This document shows positions 24,071 through 30,613 of a DNA stretch of 64,000 bases, piece by piece. The stretch comes from Trinickia dabaoshanensis (lineage in GTDB: Bacteria; Pseudomonadota; Gammaproteobacteria; Burkholderiales; Burkholderiaceae). Position 1 is the first letter of the stretch. Each line of letters begins with the position of its first letter. Location: positions 124,001 to 188,000 of the forward strand of contig NZ_PNYA01000005.1 in NCBI RefSeq assembly GCF_002879885.1, in the 5' to 3' direction. The notes under the pieces were generated by a model. The model searched no databases, was not told the DNA's origin, and was given only the letters and a program-made list of their open reading frames with translations. Made by a program: the position numbers and the translations under genes.

Positions 24071-24315
24071 TCGGAGACGATCGTATCCAGGACGCTGCGA
24101 GACCCCAGCATGCGCCAGATCCAGACGGCTTCCTCTAAAGCTTGCGCGTGCTCGGTGTTTTGCGCGTGCCAGCGCATAAAAGCGGCTTGCTGCCTGCGGC
24201 TGGCCCGGCCCGAGCGCAGACGCAAGAGCCAACGAATGGCCCCGTCGCATGCCTCGCCGGACAGCGTATGGGTGATTGGATGAGTACCCGGCGCCCACGT
24301 AGCTCGCTTGATCAT
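24034..24315 (-). CDS. Orphan DUF4880 (FecR N-terminal) protein, 3' end replaced by a transposon
   Basis: A 93-residue protein with the DUF4880 sigma-binding region of FecR-like anti-sigma factors (AIRWLLRLRSGRASRRQQAAFMRWHAQNTEHAQALEEAVWIW) and nothing else: no membrane segment and no periplasmic FecR domain. The last 11 residues (GASRKTEDKAR) are encoded by the Tn3 inverted repeat. Removing the element and one TCGGA copy restores a frame ending VSEKNAAGLSDNRSPDG and a stop, 96 residues in total, so it was a stand-alone short protein before insertion. It follows the FecR gene with a 220-base gap. It may titrate or modulate the ECF sigma factor (inference). Confidence 0.7.
   Translation of the reverse strand: MIKRATWAPGTHPITHTLSGEACDGAIRWLLRLRSGRASRRQQAAFMRWHAQNTEHAQALEEAVWIWRMLGSRSVLDTIVSEGASRKTEDKAR
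24071..24075. repeat. Target-site duplication, right copy
   Basis: TCGGA directly right of the Tn3 right repeat, matching 23060-23064. Confidence 0.9.
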
Positions 24316-24535
24316 CGCGACCTTCGATAGCAGTGGGCGCGAGCGCGCCCGAGCACAACCTACCCGGCGCCGCTTGGCGCGGCGGATCGGATGCGCGGCA
24401 CGGCCGTCGCGTCTTGCCGCCGGCTTCGGCCCCCTCGGTGGCCGGTTCTCAGCCGGCCTTCATCGATAAGGTCGAATGGAGCTTGCATAACCCGCAAGGA
24501 TCGGCACAAGGACATGCTTCGGCGGACTTAGGCGC

Positions 24536-25564
24536 TCAACTCAGCAACACGATATCGCCGGGCAACCGTGTGACGTGGGCGCCATAAAGCTTGGCGAGCA
24601 TATCGAGGACATCGTCCACCTTGGCAATCGGAAATTGCGCTTGCATGCGATTGCGCGCGAGCGTCGCATTGCGCAAGATGACCTTGCCGGGCCGATAGCG
24701 ATTGATTTCGGCGACGACCTGCGAAACCGGCACGCCGTCGAATACCAGCACGCCGCGCCGCCATGCGGTTACTTGAGCCGCATCCGCCGTCGAAATCGGG
24801 TGAACGCGGCGGTCGTCATAGATCACTTGTTCCTGCGCGCGAAGGGAGGCGCGCCGAATCGGGTGATCGAGCATGGCGGTGCCGGACAGACAGGTCACGC
24901 AAACCTGATCGCCCATCTTGCGGATATTGACGCGTGCGACGGCCGCTTCGATTCGCCCTCGGCCGGCAACCACCGTGACGGGGCGTAAGTACGCCGCTTG
25001 CGCGGGGGCCGGCGCGGCGGCATGGATCTCGGCCTCGCCTGCCACGAGTTCGATCCCTCTGCCGGCTGTGCGCGTCGATACGAGATTCACGCGCGTTTGC
25101 GTGTTCAATTCCACGGTGACGCGCTCGGACAGCGCGAATTGCCGCTGCTCGCCCGTGCCCGTTCGATAATCGGCGGCCAGATCGCCGACCGAAGGCCACA
25201 GCCCGAGCGGTGGGCGCAACGCCAACCACGACGCACCGGCCGCGACCGCAAAGCCGACGAACGCGCGCCGGCCCGTATTGACCTTGCGGCGCCTGAGGGC
25301 CGCGTCTGCCCACGACGACACGCCTATCCGCTTCTCCTCGGCCACTTCCTGCGCAATTTCCTCGGCCGCCGTGCGCAATGCGCTCCATGTACCGGAGAGC
25401 AGCGCAGCTTGAGCGGGCTCTTTGGCGCACCAATCGCGAAACGCATCCGCATCGGCATGGCTTGCCGCGCCCGAGCGCAGCCGCAGCAACCACTGGCTGG
25501 CCTGCTCGTGCGGATCTTCCGCAGTATCGGTTGAGAGATCGACTCGCGCTTTCGTCATCGTCAT
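24536..25564 (-). CDS. FecR-family anti-sigma factor (VreR-like)
   Basis: A 342-residue protein. Residues about 18-70 form a cytoplasmic DUF4880 domain (ASQWLLRLRSGAASHADADAFRDWCAKEPAQAALLSGTW). One membrane helix follows near 103-117 (RAFVGFAVAAGASWLAL), then the periplasmic FecR domain (about 125-255, including DYRTGTGEQRQFALSERVTVELNTQT). The C-terminus has an STN-like lobe (VFDGVPVSQVVAEINRYRPGKVILRNATLARNRM), through which such regulators contact the signalling protein. It starts 5 bases after the ECF sigma gene. By analogy with P. aeruginosa VreR it holds the sigma factor until a periplasmic signal releases it, often by proteolysis. Confidence 0.9.
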   Translation of the reverse strand: MTMTKARVDLSTDTAEDPHEQASQWLLRLRSGAASHADADAFRDWCAKEPAQAALLSGTWSALRTAAEEIAQEVAEEKRIGVSSWADAALRRRKVNTGRRAFVGFAVAAGASWLALRPPLGLWPSVGDLAADYRTGTGEQRQFALSERVTVELNTQTRVNLVSTRTAGRGIELVAGEAEIHAAAPAPAQAAYLRPVTVVAGRGRIEAAVARVNIRKMGDQVCVTCLSGTAMLDHPIRRASLRAQEQVIYDDRRVHPISTADAAQVTAWRRGVLVFDGVPVSQVVAEINRYRPGKVILRNATLARNRMQAQFPIAKVDDVLDMLAKLYGAHVTRLPGDIVLLS

Positions 25565-25569
25565 GCCGC

Positions 25570-26118
25570 TCAGAATTTACGCGGCCCGCCTTTCGAGCCA
25601 GGAAACGTATCGCCCATGTCCTGCATGCATTGCATGCAATGCTTCATCGCCGCGCTCAGTTCGCTCTCCACGAGACGTAGCGAGATACCGAAACGCTCGG
25701 CGATCTCGCGATTCAACAAACCGTCCACGCGCGCGGCGAGCAAGATGTCGCGGCGTCGCGGCGTCAAACCGCGCAACGCATCCTTCAGCGCTTCGACCTT
25801 GCGGCGTGCAGCTACGATCCGTTCCGGGTTGGCAAGTTCATCGGGCACCTCGAGCAAGGTCTCGACATCGTCGTCGTGCAGATGACGGCGCTCGCGGCGG
25901 TGCTGATCGATGGCCACGTTGTTGGCCATGCCGAGGATATAGGCGTCCGCGTTGGCCACCTGCGCCGATACGTTCGCATTCTCCAGGCGCAGCCAGGTTT
26001 CATGCAAGGCATCGGATGCGCGCTCCTTCGAACCCGTCACGCGCTCCAGGCGCCGAACCAAATAGGCGTAGCGCTCTGCCAAGATCTGTTTGAGTTGCGA
26101 TCGGGGACTGTCGGACAT
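25570..26118 (-). CDS. ECF sigma factor (VreI/FecI-like)
   Basis: A 182-residue RNA polymerase sigma factor with region 2 (ALHETWLRLENANVSAQVANADAYILGMANNVAIDQHRRE) and region 4 (LRGLTPRRRDILLAARVDGLLNREIAERFGISLRLVESELSAAMKHC). The C-terminus has two cysteines (KHCMQCM). It lies between an STN-domain gene and a FecR gene, the order vreA-vreI-vreR of the P. aeruginosa PUMA3 cell-surface-signalling system. The expected regulon is the surrounding TpsA/TpsB, ExbBD and type II secretion genes. The gap to the STN gene is 39 bases. Confidence 0.92.
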   Translation of the reverse strand: MSDSPRSQLKQILAERYAYLVRRLERVTGSKERASDALHETWLRLENANVSAQVANADAYILGMANNVAIDQHRRERRHLHDDDVETLLEVPDELANPERIVAARRKVEALKDALRGLTPRRRDILLAARVDGLLNREIAERFGISLRLVESELSAAMKHCMQCMQDMGDTFPGSKGGPRKF

Positions 26119-26157
26119 GGCGACGGATTCCGGTGGCCGCGTGGGGGCGTGGGAGCG

Positions 26158-26913
26158 TTAGGGACAGCGAATGTGCACGCCGTTGCCGGCGGGCCGCAGC
26201 AGCACCGCGACCGGCTGAGGCAAGCCCGGCGGCGGAGCGCTATCGAGCGCGAGACCGCGCAGCGCGTGCGCCACGGCCGCATCGCGCGCGGCGAGACCGC
26301 TCGATTCGACGACGTCCACCTTCACCACCCTCCCGTTTTCGTCGATTCGCAACTGTGCGAGCAGACGGTAGCTACCCGGCACCGCGGCCGGCTCCGCGCA
26401 AAGAGCACGCGTCATATTCGCTTGCAACACCGCCGCGAAGGCGCGCCGGGCCTCGTTGCCGTCGATGCCGCCGGCCGGCGAATCGGATGCTGTTCCGGCA
26501 ACCTGAGATTGCGCGGACTGAGGCGGCACGGCGTCGGCCACGATGATCGCCTCGTCCGGGCCGATGAATTCGGCGTGCAAACCGGTCCCATTCAACATTC
26601 GCTCCAACGCCTCACGTGCCTGAAACTCCCCCTCCACCGCTGAGCTCGTCTTGCCTTCCAGAAGCGGCGCCGGCGCCAAGATCGCGAGATCGCTCGATGC
26701 ACGAAAGCTTTTCAAGGCATCGGCAAGCGGCTGGGGCGCTAGGTGAAAGGGCCGTGCGCGATCCGCGCTGCCGCTTGCACTACCGGCGTCGATCCCCTGG
26801 GCTTGCGGCTGCGTTTGCTTTTGCGCTTGCACTGCCGGGCAATACGCGACGAGGATTAGCGGCAGGCATGCGATCAGCGTCCGGAAACCGGCCGGCGCCC
26901 ATGAAAATGTCAT
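26158..26913 (-). CDS. STN signalling domain fused to a TonB-like C-terminal domain (VreA-like)
   Basis: A 251-residue exported protein with a signal peptide ending AVQAQ. Residues about 52-125 form an STN domain (RPFHLAPQPLADALKSFRASSDLAILAPAPLLEGK, then ALERMLNGTGLHAEFIGPDEAIIV), normally found at the N-terminus of FecA-type receptors. No plug or beta-barrel follows; instead residues about 160-250 resemble a TonB C-terminal domain (YRLLAQLRIDENGRVVKVDVVESSGLAARD), ending in a Cys that could pair with Cys in RALCAEP. It is first in the signalling operon before the ECF sigma and FecR genes, as vreA is in P. aeruginosa. It probably acts in the periplasm rather than as a receptor. Confidence 0.88.
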   Translation of the reverse strand: MTFSWAPAGFRTLIACLPLILVAYCPAVQAQKQTQPQAQGIDAGSASGSADRARPFHLAPQPLADALKSFRASSDLAILAPAPLLEGKTSSAVEGEFQAREALERMLNGTGLHAEFIGPDEAIIVADAVPPQSAQSQVAGTASDSPAGGIDGNEARRAFAAVLQANMTRALCAEPAAVPGSYRLLAQLRIDENGRVVKVDVVESSGLAARDAAVAHALRGLALDSAPPPGLPQPVAVLLRPAGNGVHIRCP

Positions 26914-26997
26914 CGGTCAAAGGCCGGAAACGAACCGTGCGCGATCATGCAGCGGCGGCTCTCGTCGCGGTCAGGAAACGAGCGAACGAAGCATCGT

Positions 26998-27015
26998 AGG
27001 AAAAGACTGTGACAG
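26998..27015 (-). promoter_or_regulatory. Candidate Pho box upstream of the signalling operon
   Basis: On the minus strand the site is CTGTCAC-AGTC-TTTTCCT. The first half is a perfect PhoB half-site and the 4-base spacer is correct; the second half is weak (4 of 7). The first half also lies in a palindrome GACTGT-G-ACAGTC at 27005-27017. It is 85 bases upstream of the STN gene. The related P. aeruginosa operon is PhoB-dependent, which supports the reading. Confidence 0.45.
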
Positions 27016-27062
27016 TCCGGTGAAACGGCATCGGGTTGGCGCGATGGTCGCGATGCATGCGA

Positions 27063-27557
27063 TCACGGCTTGCGCACGACGAAGTTGCCTATTCCTGTAC
27101 TGATTACGTTCAAATGCGCGGCGCCCGATGAAAGCGTAATGGTGACCGGCGGCGCGATACTTTCTTCGCCGAAGACGATCCGCGAGAGGGTTTTACCGCT
27201 GCCGCTATAACGGATCGATACGTTGGTGACGTCGGTGCTCCAGTGCCTGTCGTGAAACGGATCATCTTGCATGGGGCGCCATTTGCCGCCGTCGTCGCGC
27301 AGATAAAAACGGTAGCCGCCCCCACCGGGCTCCCAGGCGATTTCCGATGAACGGACCTGCGCTTCATCACCGGCGGATTCGAGTAGCGTGGCCAGCCGCT
27401 GCGCTTCCTCGGCGAGATCGCTACGACGATTTCTCGATGGCGCGAGTGCGACGACGGCCGTGAGCAACCCAACGATCAGCAACACGACGAGCATTTCCAG
27501 CAGCGTGAAGCCCGCTGCCGATCGACGATGCGGGCGCCGCGACGGGTACCGCGGCAT
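27063..27557 (-). CDS. gspH: Type II secretion minor pseudopilin GspH
   Basis: A 164-residue prepilin: basic leader, cleavage after Gly before FTLLEMLVVLLIVGLLTAVVAL with Glu at mature position 5. The C-terminal part is a beta-rich GspH/FimT domain (WEPGGGGYRFYLRDDGGKWRPM, VTITLSSGAAHLNVISTGIGNFVVRKP). It belongs to the pseudopilus tip. Its ATG overlaps the gspF stop as TAATG, so translation is coupled. HxcU would be the counterpart in the P. aeruginosa Hxc system. Confidence 0.88.
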   Translation of the reverse strand: MPRYPSRRPHRRSAAGFTLLEMLVVLLIVGLLTAVVALAPSRNRRSDLAEEAQRLATLLESAGDEAQVRSSEIAWEPGGGGYRFYLRDDGGKWRPMQDDPFHDRHWSTDVTNVSIRYSGSGKTLSRIVFGEESIAPPVTITLSSGAAHLNVISTGIGNFVVRKP

Positions 27558-28771
27558 TACTGCACCATGTTGTTTAGATCGATGATCGGCATCATCACGG
27601 CCAACACGATCACGAGCACCACGCCGCCCATCGCCAGGATCAAGAGCGGCTCGAGCAAGCTCGTCAGCATCATCGTGCGCCGCTCGAGTTCGCGCGCCTC
27701 GCCTTCGGAAGCACGATCGAGCATCGTCGTGACATCGCCCGTCGCCTCACCCGAGCGGATCAAATGAACGAGCACGGGAGGGAATGTCTGGGTGTTGCCC
27801 AGTGCACGGGAAAGCGATGTACCGCTGCGCACCCGGACGATCGCATCGTCGACTTTCTCGCTCATCGCGGTATTGCTCAATGTCTCGCCCGCGGCTTGCA
27901 ACGCGCGCAGGATCGGCACTCCGGCCGCCGTCAAAATGCCGAGCGTGCTGGCGAAACGCACGGTGTTGTACCCACGCACGAGCCTTCCCGCTAGCGGCGC
28001 CTTGAGCGCCCACCGATCGAACGACAGACGCGGGCCTGGCTGTGCAAGCACCGTGCGAATGGCGTAGACCGCCACGCCAATGGCCGCCAGTGCGGCCCAC
28101 CACCAGTGGCGAACGAAAGCGGACAGCGCCAGCATCGCAATCGTCAGAAACGGCAATTCCTGCTTCGTGCTTCTAAATACGTTTGCAACCTGGGGGACGA
28201 CATAGCTCAACAAAAACGCGACGATACCGAATGCAATGCATGTGACGACGCCCGGGTAGGTAAACGCCAAAACGATCTTTTGTTTGAGTGCGTTGCTTTG
28301 CTCGATATAGTCGGCTAGGCGAGACAAGACAAGGCCGAGCTTACCCGTGTGCTCGCCCGCGGTGACCAAAGCGCGATAAATATCGGGGAAATCGCGAGGA
28401 TGTTGCGCGAGTGCATTGGCAAGCGAATGGCCGCCGACTACTTCCCCACGAACCGATGCCATCAATTCGCGCACATAGTCGCGCTCGGCTTGATCGGAGA
28501 GGACCGATAGCGATTCGTCCAGCGGGAGACCTGCTATCAGCAGACTCGCGAGTTGGCGCGTGATGACGGCCTGTTCGCGTTGAGAGAGTTTGCGCCCTAG
28601 CGTGGATCGGCCCGGACGGGACGCCTGTTTGATGCCTGCGGGCTCGACCATCAACGGCGTGAAGCCCTGCGCGCGCAAGACCCCGCGTCCTGCGCGTGCG
28701 CTATCGGCTTCCAACACGCCGCGCGCTGTCTTGCCGGCATGATCGATCGCCTCGTAACGGAATGCCGACAT
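27557..28771 (-). CDS. gspF: Type II secretion inner-membrane platform protein GspF
   Basis: A 404-residue polytopic protein of standard length. It starts MSAFRYEAIDHAGKTARGVLEADS and contains two GspF/PilC cytoplasmic domains: LASLLIAGLPLDESLSVLSDQ near residue 75 and ASTLGILTAAGVPILRALQAAGETLSN near 275. Three membrane helices lie at about 170-190, 220-240 and 375-395. It forms the platform that the GspE ATPase acts on, but gspE is not in this window. It is divergent from the LapA-like gene and overlaps gspH. Confidence 0.93.
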   Translation of the reverse strand: MSAFRYEAIDHAGKTARGVLEADSARAGRGVLRAQGFTPLMVEPAGIKQASRPGRSTLGRKLSQREQAVITRQLASLLIAGLPLDESLSVLSDQAERDYVRELMASVRGEVVGGHSLANALAQHPRDFPDIYRALVTAGEHTGKLGLVLSRLADYIEQSNALKQKIVLAFTYPGVVTCIAFGIVAFLLSYVVPQVANVFRSTKQELPFLTIAMLALSAFVRHWWWAALAAIGVAVYAIRTVLAQPGPRLSFDRWALKAPLAGRLVRGYNTVRFASTLGILTAAGVPILRALQAAGETLSNTAMSEKVDDAIVRVRSGTSLSRALGNTQTFPPVLVHLIRSGEATGDVTTMLDRASEGEARELERRTMMLTSLLEPLLILAMGGVVLVIVLAVMMPIIDLNNMVQ

Positions 28772-29170
28772 CTTGCGCTCCCCGATCGCTCGAATCCCTT
28801 CCCTTTCCTCTCGTTGCCGCCTCGCCCGGAGATCGGGCTATTGGCGAGAGTAAGCCGCGAACGCGGCGGAATCATGACGGATGGTGGGCAACATTTATGA
28901 ATTTAAGTGAGTTGTATTTCAGCTTGAGCGCTGTAGGATTTCGCTATTGTGACGTTTCAATGTTTTTCATCCGCAATGGAATGATTTTATTTCCTTGTCT
29001 GTCCTACCAATGAAAAACGGTTTCACTCCTGCGGCAAGAATGTTACGTACCTTCCGTTATTAAAAATTCACACGATTAAATCGGATTTCATCCTACATTG
29101 CTTGCGCGGCGCTTCAGCCATTCCGGCCGCATCAAGCAAGTTCTCCGTTTATCTTCGTTTAGGGAATCTC
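28772..29170. promoter_or_regulatory. AT-rich divergent promoter region between gspF and the DING-like gene
   Basis: These 399 bases lie between gspF (minus) and the secreted phosphate-binding-like gene (plus). The part from about 28895 to 29100 is clearly more AT-rich than its surroundings, as expected for a strong promoter. I could not find a convincing 7-4-7 Pho box; the nearest repeat (TTTCA at about 28959 and again 10 bases on) has the wrong spacing. A weak CCGTCAT half-site faces gspF at about 28873-28879. Confidence 0.4.
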
Positions 29171-30457
29171 ATGAAATCCAGTCAACGCAAGATTTGTCAG
29201 ATCCTTGCTCTCGTCGTTTCGGGCATGGGCGCTTCCGTAGCCATGGCCTCGCCGCTCGTGCAAGGCGGCGGTTCGTCGCTCGTCGCTCCGACGATCGGTA
29301 ATCCGGGCCTGGCGGGCACGGAAATCGGTGCCTTCGGCACGACCGAAGGTACGTTCACGTACTACTCGGTGGGCTCGGGCGCCGGTCAAAACGCCTTCCT
29401 GAACAACCAACCCACGTACTTCGGCGCTTCTGTCACGGGCACGGTCGATTTCGCCAACAGCGACGCCGCGCTGACGACCACGCAAATCACGGCTTATAAG
29501 AGCGGCCTCGCCACGGTTGACGGTCCGCTGATCCAAATCCCGTACATCGTGACGCCGATCACGGTGCCCGTCGTCAACGGCCCCGCCGTGACGAGCACGA
29601 CGACGCCGCAAACGACGCCGGGCCAAGCGCACAGCATCGCGCTGAACGACGACGATCTGTGCGGGATTTTCTCGGGCAAGATCACGGATTGGAACGCGGT
29701 AGTCAACCCCGAAACGCACTCCGTTTATACGACGACCAGTACCCCGATCAAGGTCGTCTACCGTACGGACGGTAGCGGCACGACCGAACTGCTGACGCGC
29801 CACCTGCACGCCGTTTGTACGACGTCGAATTCGAACGTCACGTTCGCCGACGGTCTCACGTTCGCGAGCAACTTCCCGAACAACACGCCTCCGTCGAACT
29901 TCGTCGGCGCCGCCGGCAGCGGTGGTATCCGTTCCGCGCTGCTTAGCTATCAAACGTCCGGTACCCAGGCTGCCGTCGCTTACCTGAGCCCGGACTACAC
30001 GAACACGTTCCTCGCTCCGTCGAGTTCGTCGGCTTCGCCGGCGTTGGCTGTAGCTAGCTTGGTCAACGCAACCAATGGCACGTACTACGCGCCGACGGCC
30101 GCCAATGCGACGTTGGCGGTTAGCGGCTCTGCGGCTCCCAATACGCCCGCAAAGGCTAGCAACCAGGCCAATTGGGTACCGAATAGCGGAACGCCTGCTT
30201 CGGGCTATCCGGTTTCGGGCACGAGCGAGATCCTCGTGAGCCAGTGCTATGCTACCTCGGGCGTGACGACTGCGGTCCATGACTTCCTGTCGAACCACTA
30301 CACGAGCGCTTCGTTCGCCTCGATCGTTCACGGCAACGGATTCGATACGGTACCGTCGAACTTCTTGACGGCCATCCAAGCCGACTTCCTGAGCAACACC
30401 AGCGGCTACAACCTCGATATCGGCAATGCCACGGTGTGCGCCGGTAAGGGTCGTTAA
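29171..30457 (+). CDS. Secreted PstS/DING-family protein (LapA-like)
   Basis: A 428-residue exported protein. The start at 29171 has AGGGA 5 bases upstream and gives a signal peptide ending ASVAMA. The mature N-terminus SPLVQGGGSSLVAPTI resembles the phosphate-binding loop of PstS/DING proteins, and a second phosphate motif is intact (VVYRTDGSGTTELLTRHL); LNDDDLCGIFSGKITDWN is also PstS-like. At 428 residues it exceeds ordinary PstS, as DING proteins do. In P. aeruginosa the Hxc T2SS next to the PUMA3 genes secretes LapA, a DING-family phosphatase, so I infer a T2SS-secreted phosphate-scavenging or phosphatase protein. A strong terminator follows. Confidence 0.82.
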   Translation: MKSSQRKICQILALVVSGMGASVAMASPLVQGGGSSLVAPTIGNPGLAGTEIGAFGTTEGTFTYYSVGSGAGQNAFLNNQPTYFGASVTGTVDFANSDAALTTTQITAYKSGLATVDGPLIQIPYIVTPITVPVVNGPAVTSTTTPQTTPGQAHSIALNDDDLCGIFSGKITDWNAVVNPETHSVYTTTSTPIKVVYRTDGSGTTELLTRHLHAVCTTSNSNVTFADGLTFASNFPNNTPPSNFVGAAGSGGIRSALLSYQTSGTQAAVAYLSPDYTNTFLAPSSSSASPALAVASLVNATNGTYYAPTAANATLAVSGSAAPNTPAKASNQANWVPNSGTPASGYPVSGTSEILVSQCYATSGVTTAVHDFLSNHYTSASFASIVHGNGFDTVPSNFLTAIQADFLSNTSGYNLDIGNATVCAGKGR

Positions 30458-30482
30458 TCGAACTTTTCTGACCGCTGAATAG

Positions 30483-30520
30483 CTGCGGCGCTGGGGTTAC
30501 CCAAGCGCCGCAGTTTTTTT
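30483..30520 (+). terminator. Rho-independent terminator after the DING-like gene
   Basis: Stem CTGCGGCGCT/AGCGCCGCAG, extended by GGG/CCC around a GTTA loop, is followed by seven T residues. It begins 26 bases after the stop at 30457 and acts in the plus direction; there is no T-run for the opposite strand. Confidence 0.93.
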
Positions 30521-30569
30521 ATTGTCGACGCGATAAACAGCCTCCGTACGCTGCAACCTGCGAGAGCAG

Positions 30570-30596
30570 CGGCGGCACCCAAGACAGCTGCCGCCG
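30570..30596 (-). terminator. Weak hairpin after the giant haemagglutinin gene
   Basis: CGGCGGCA (30570-30577) pairs with TGCCGCCG (30589-30596) around an 11-base loop, 18 bases beyond the minus-strand stop at 30614. No T-run follows, so termination is uncertain. Confidence 0.35.
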
Positions 30597-30613
30597 TGTA
30601 CGACTGATCGGCG

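Noticed and set aside
28895-29170. Possible Pho box upstream of the DING-like gene
   Set aside because: The best repeats (TTTCA pairs) are 10 rather than 11 bases apart and CTGTCCT has no partner half-site, so I do not claim a site despite expecting one.
29159-30379. 406-codon open frame on the minus strand opposite the DING-like gene
   Set aside because: Arg-rich antisense frame; the sense product has a signal peptide, PstS motifs and a terminator.
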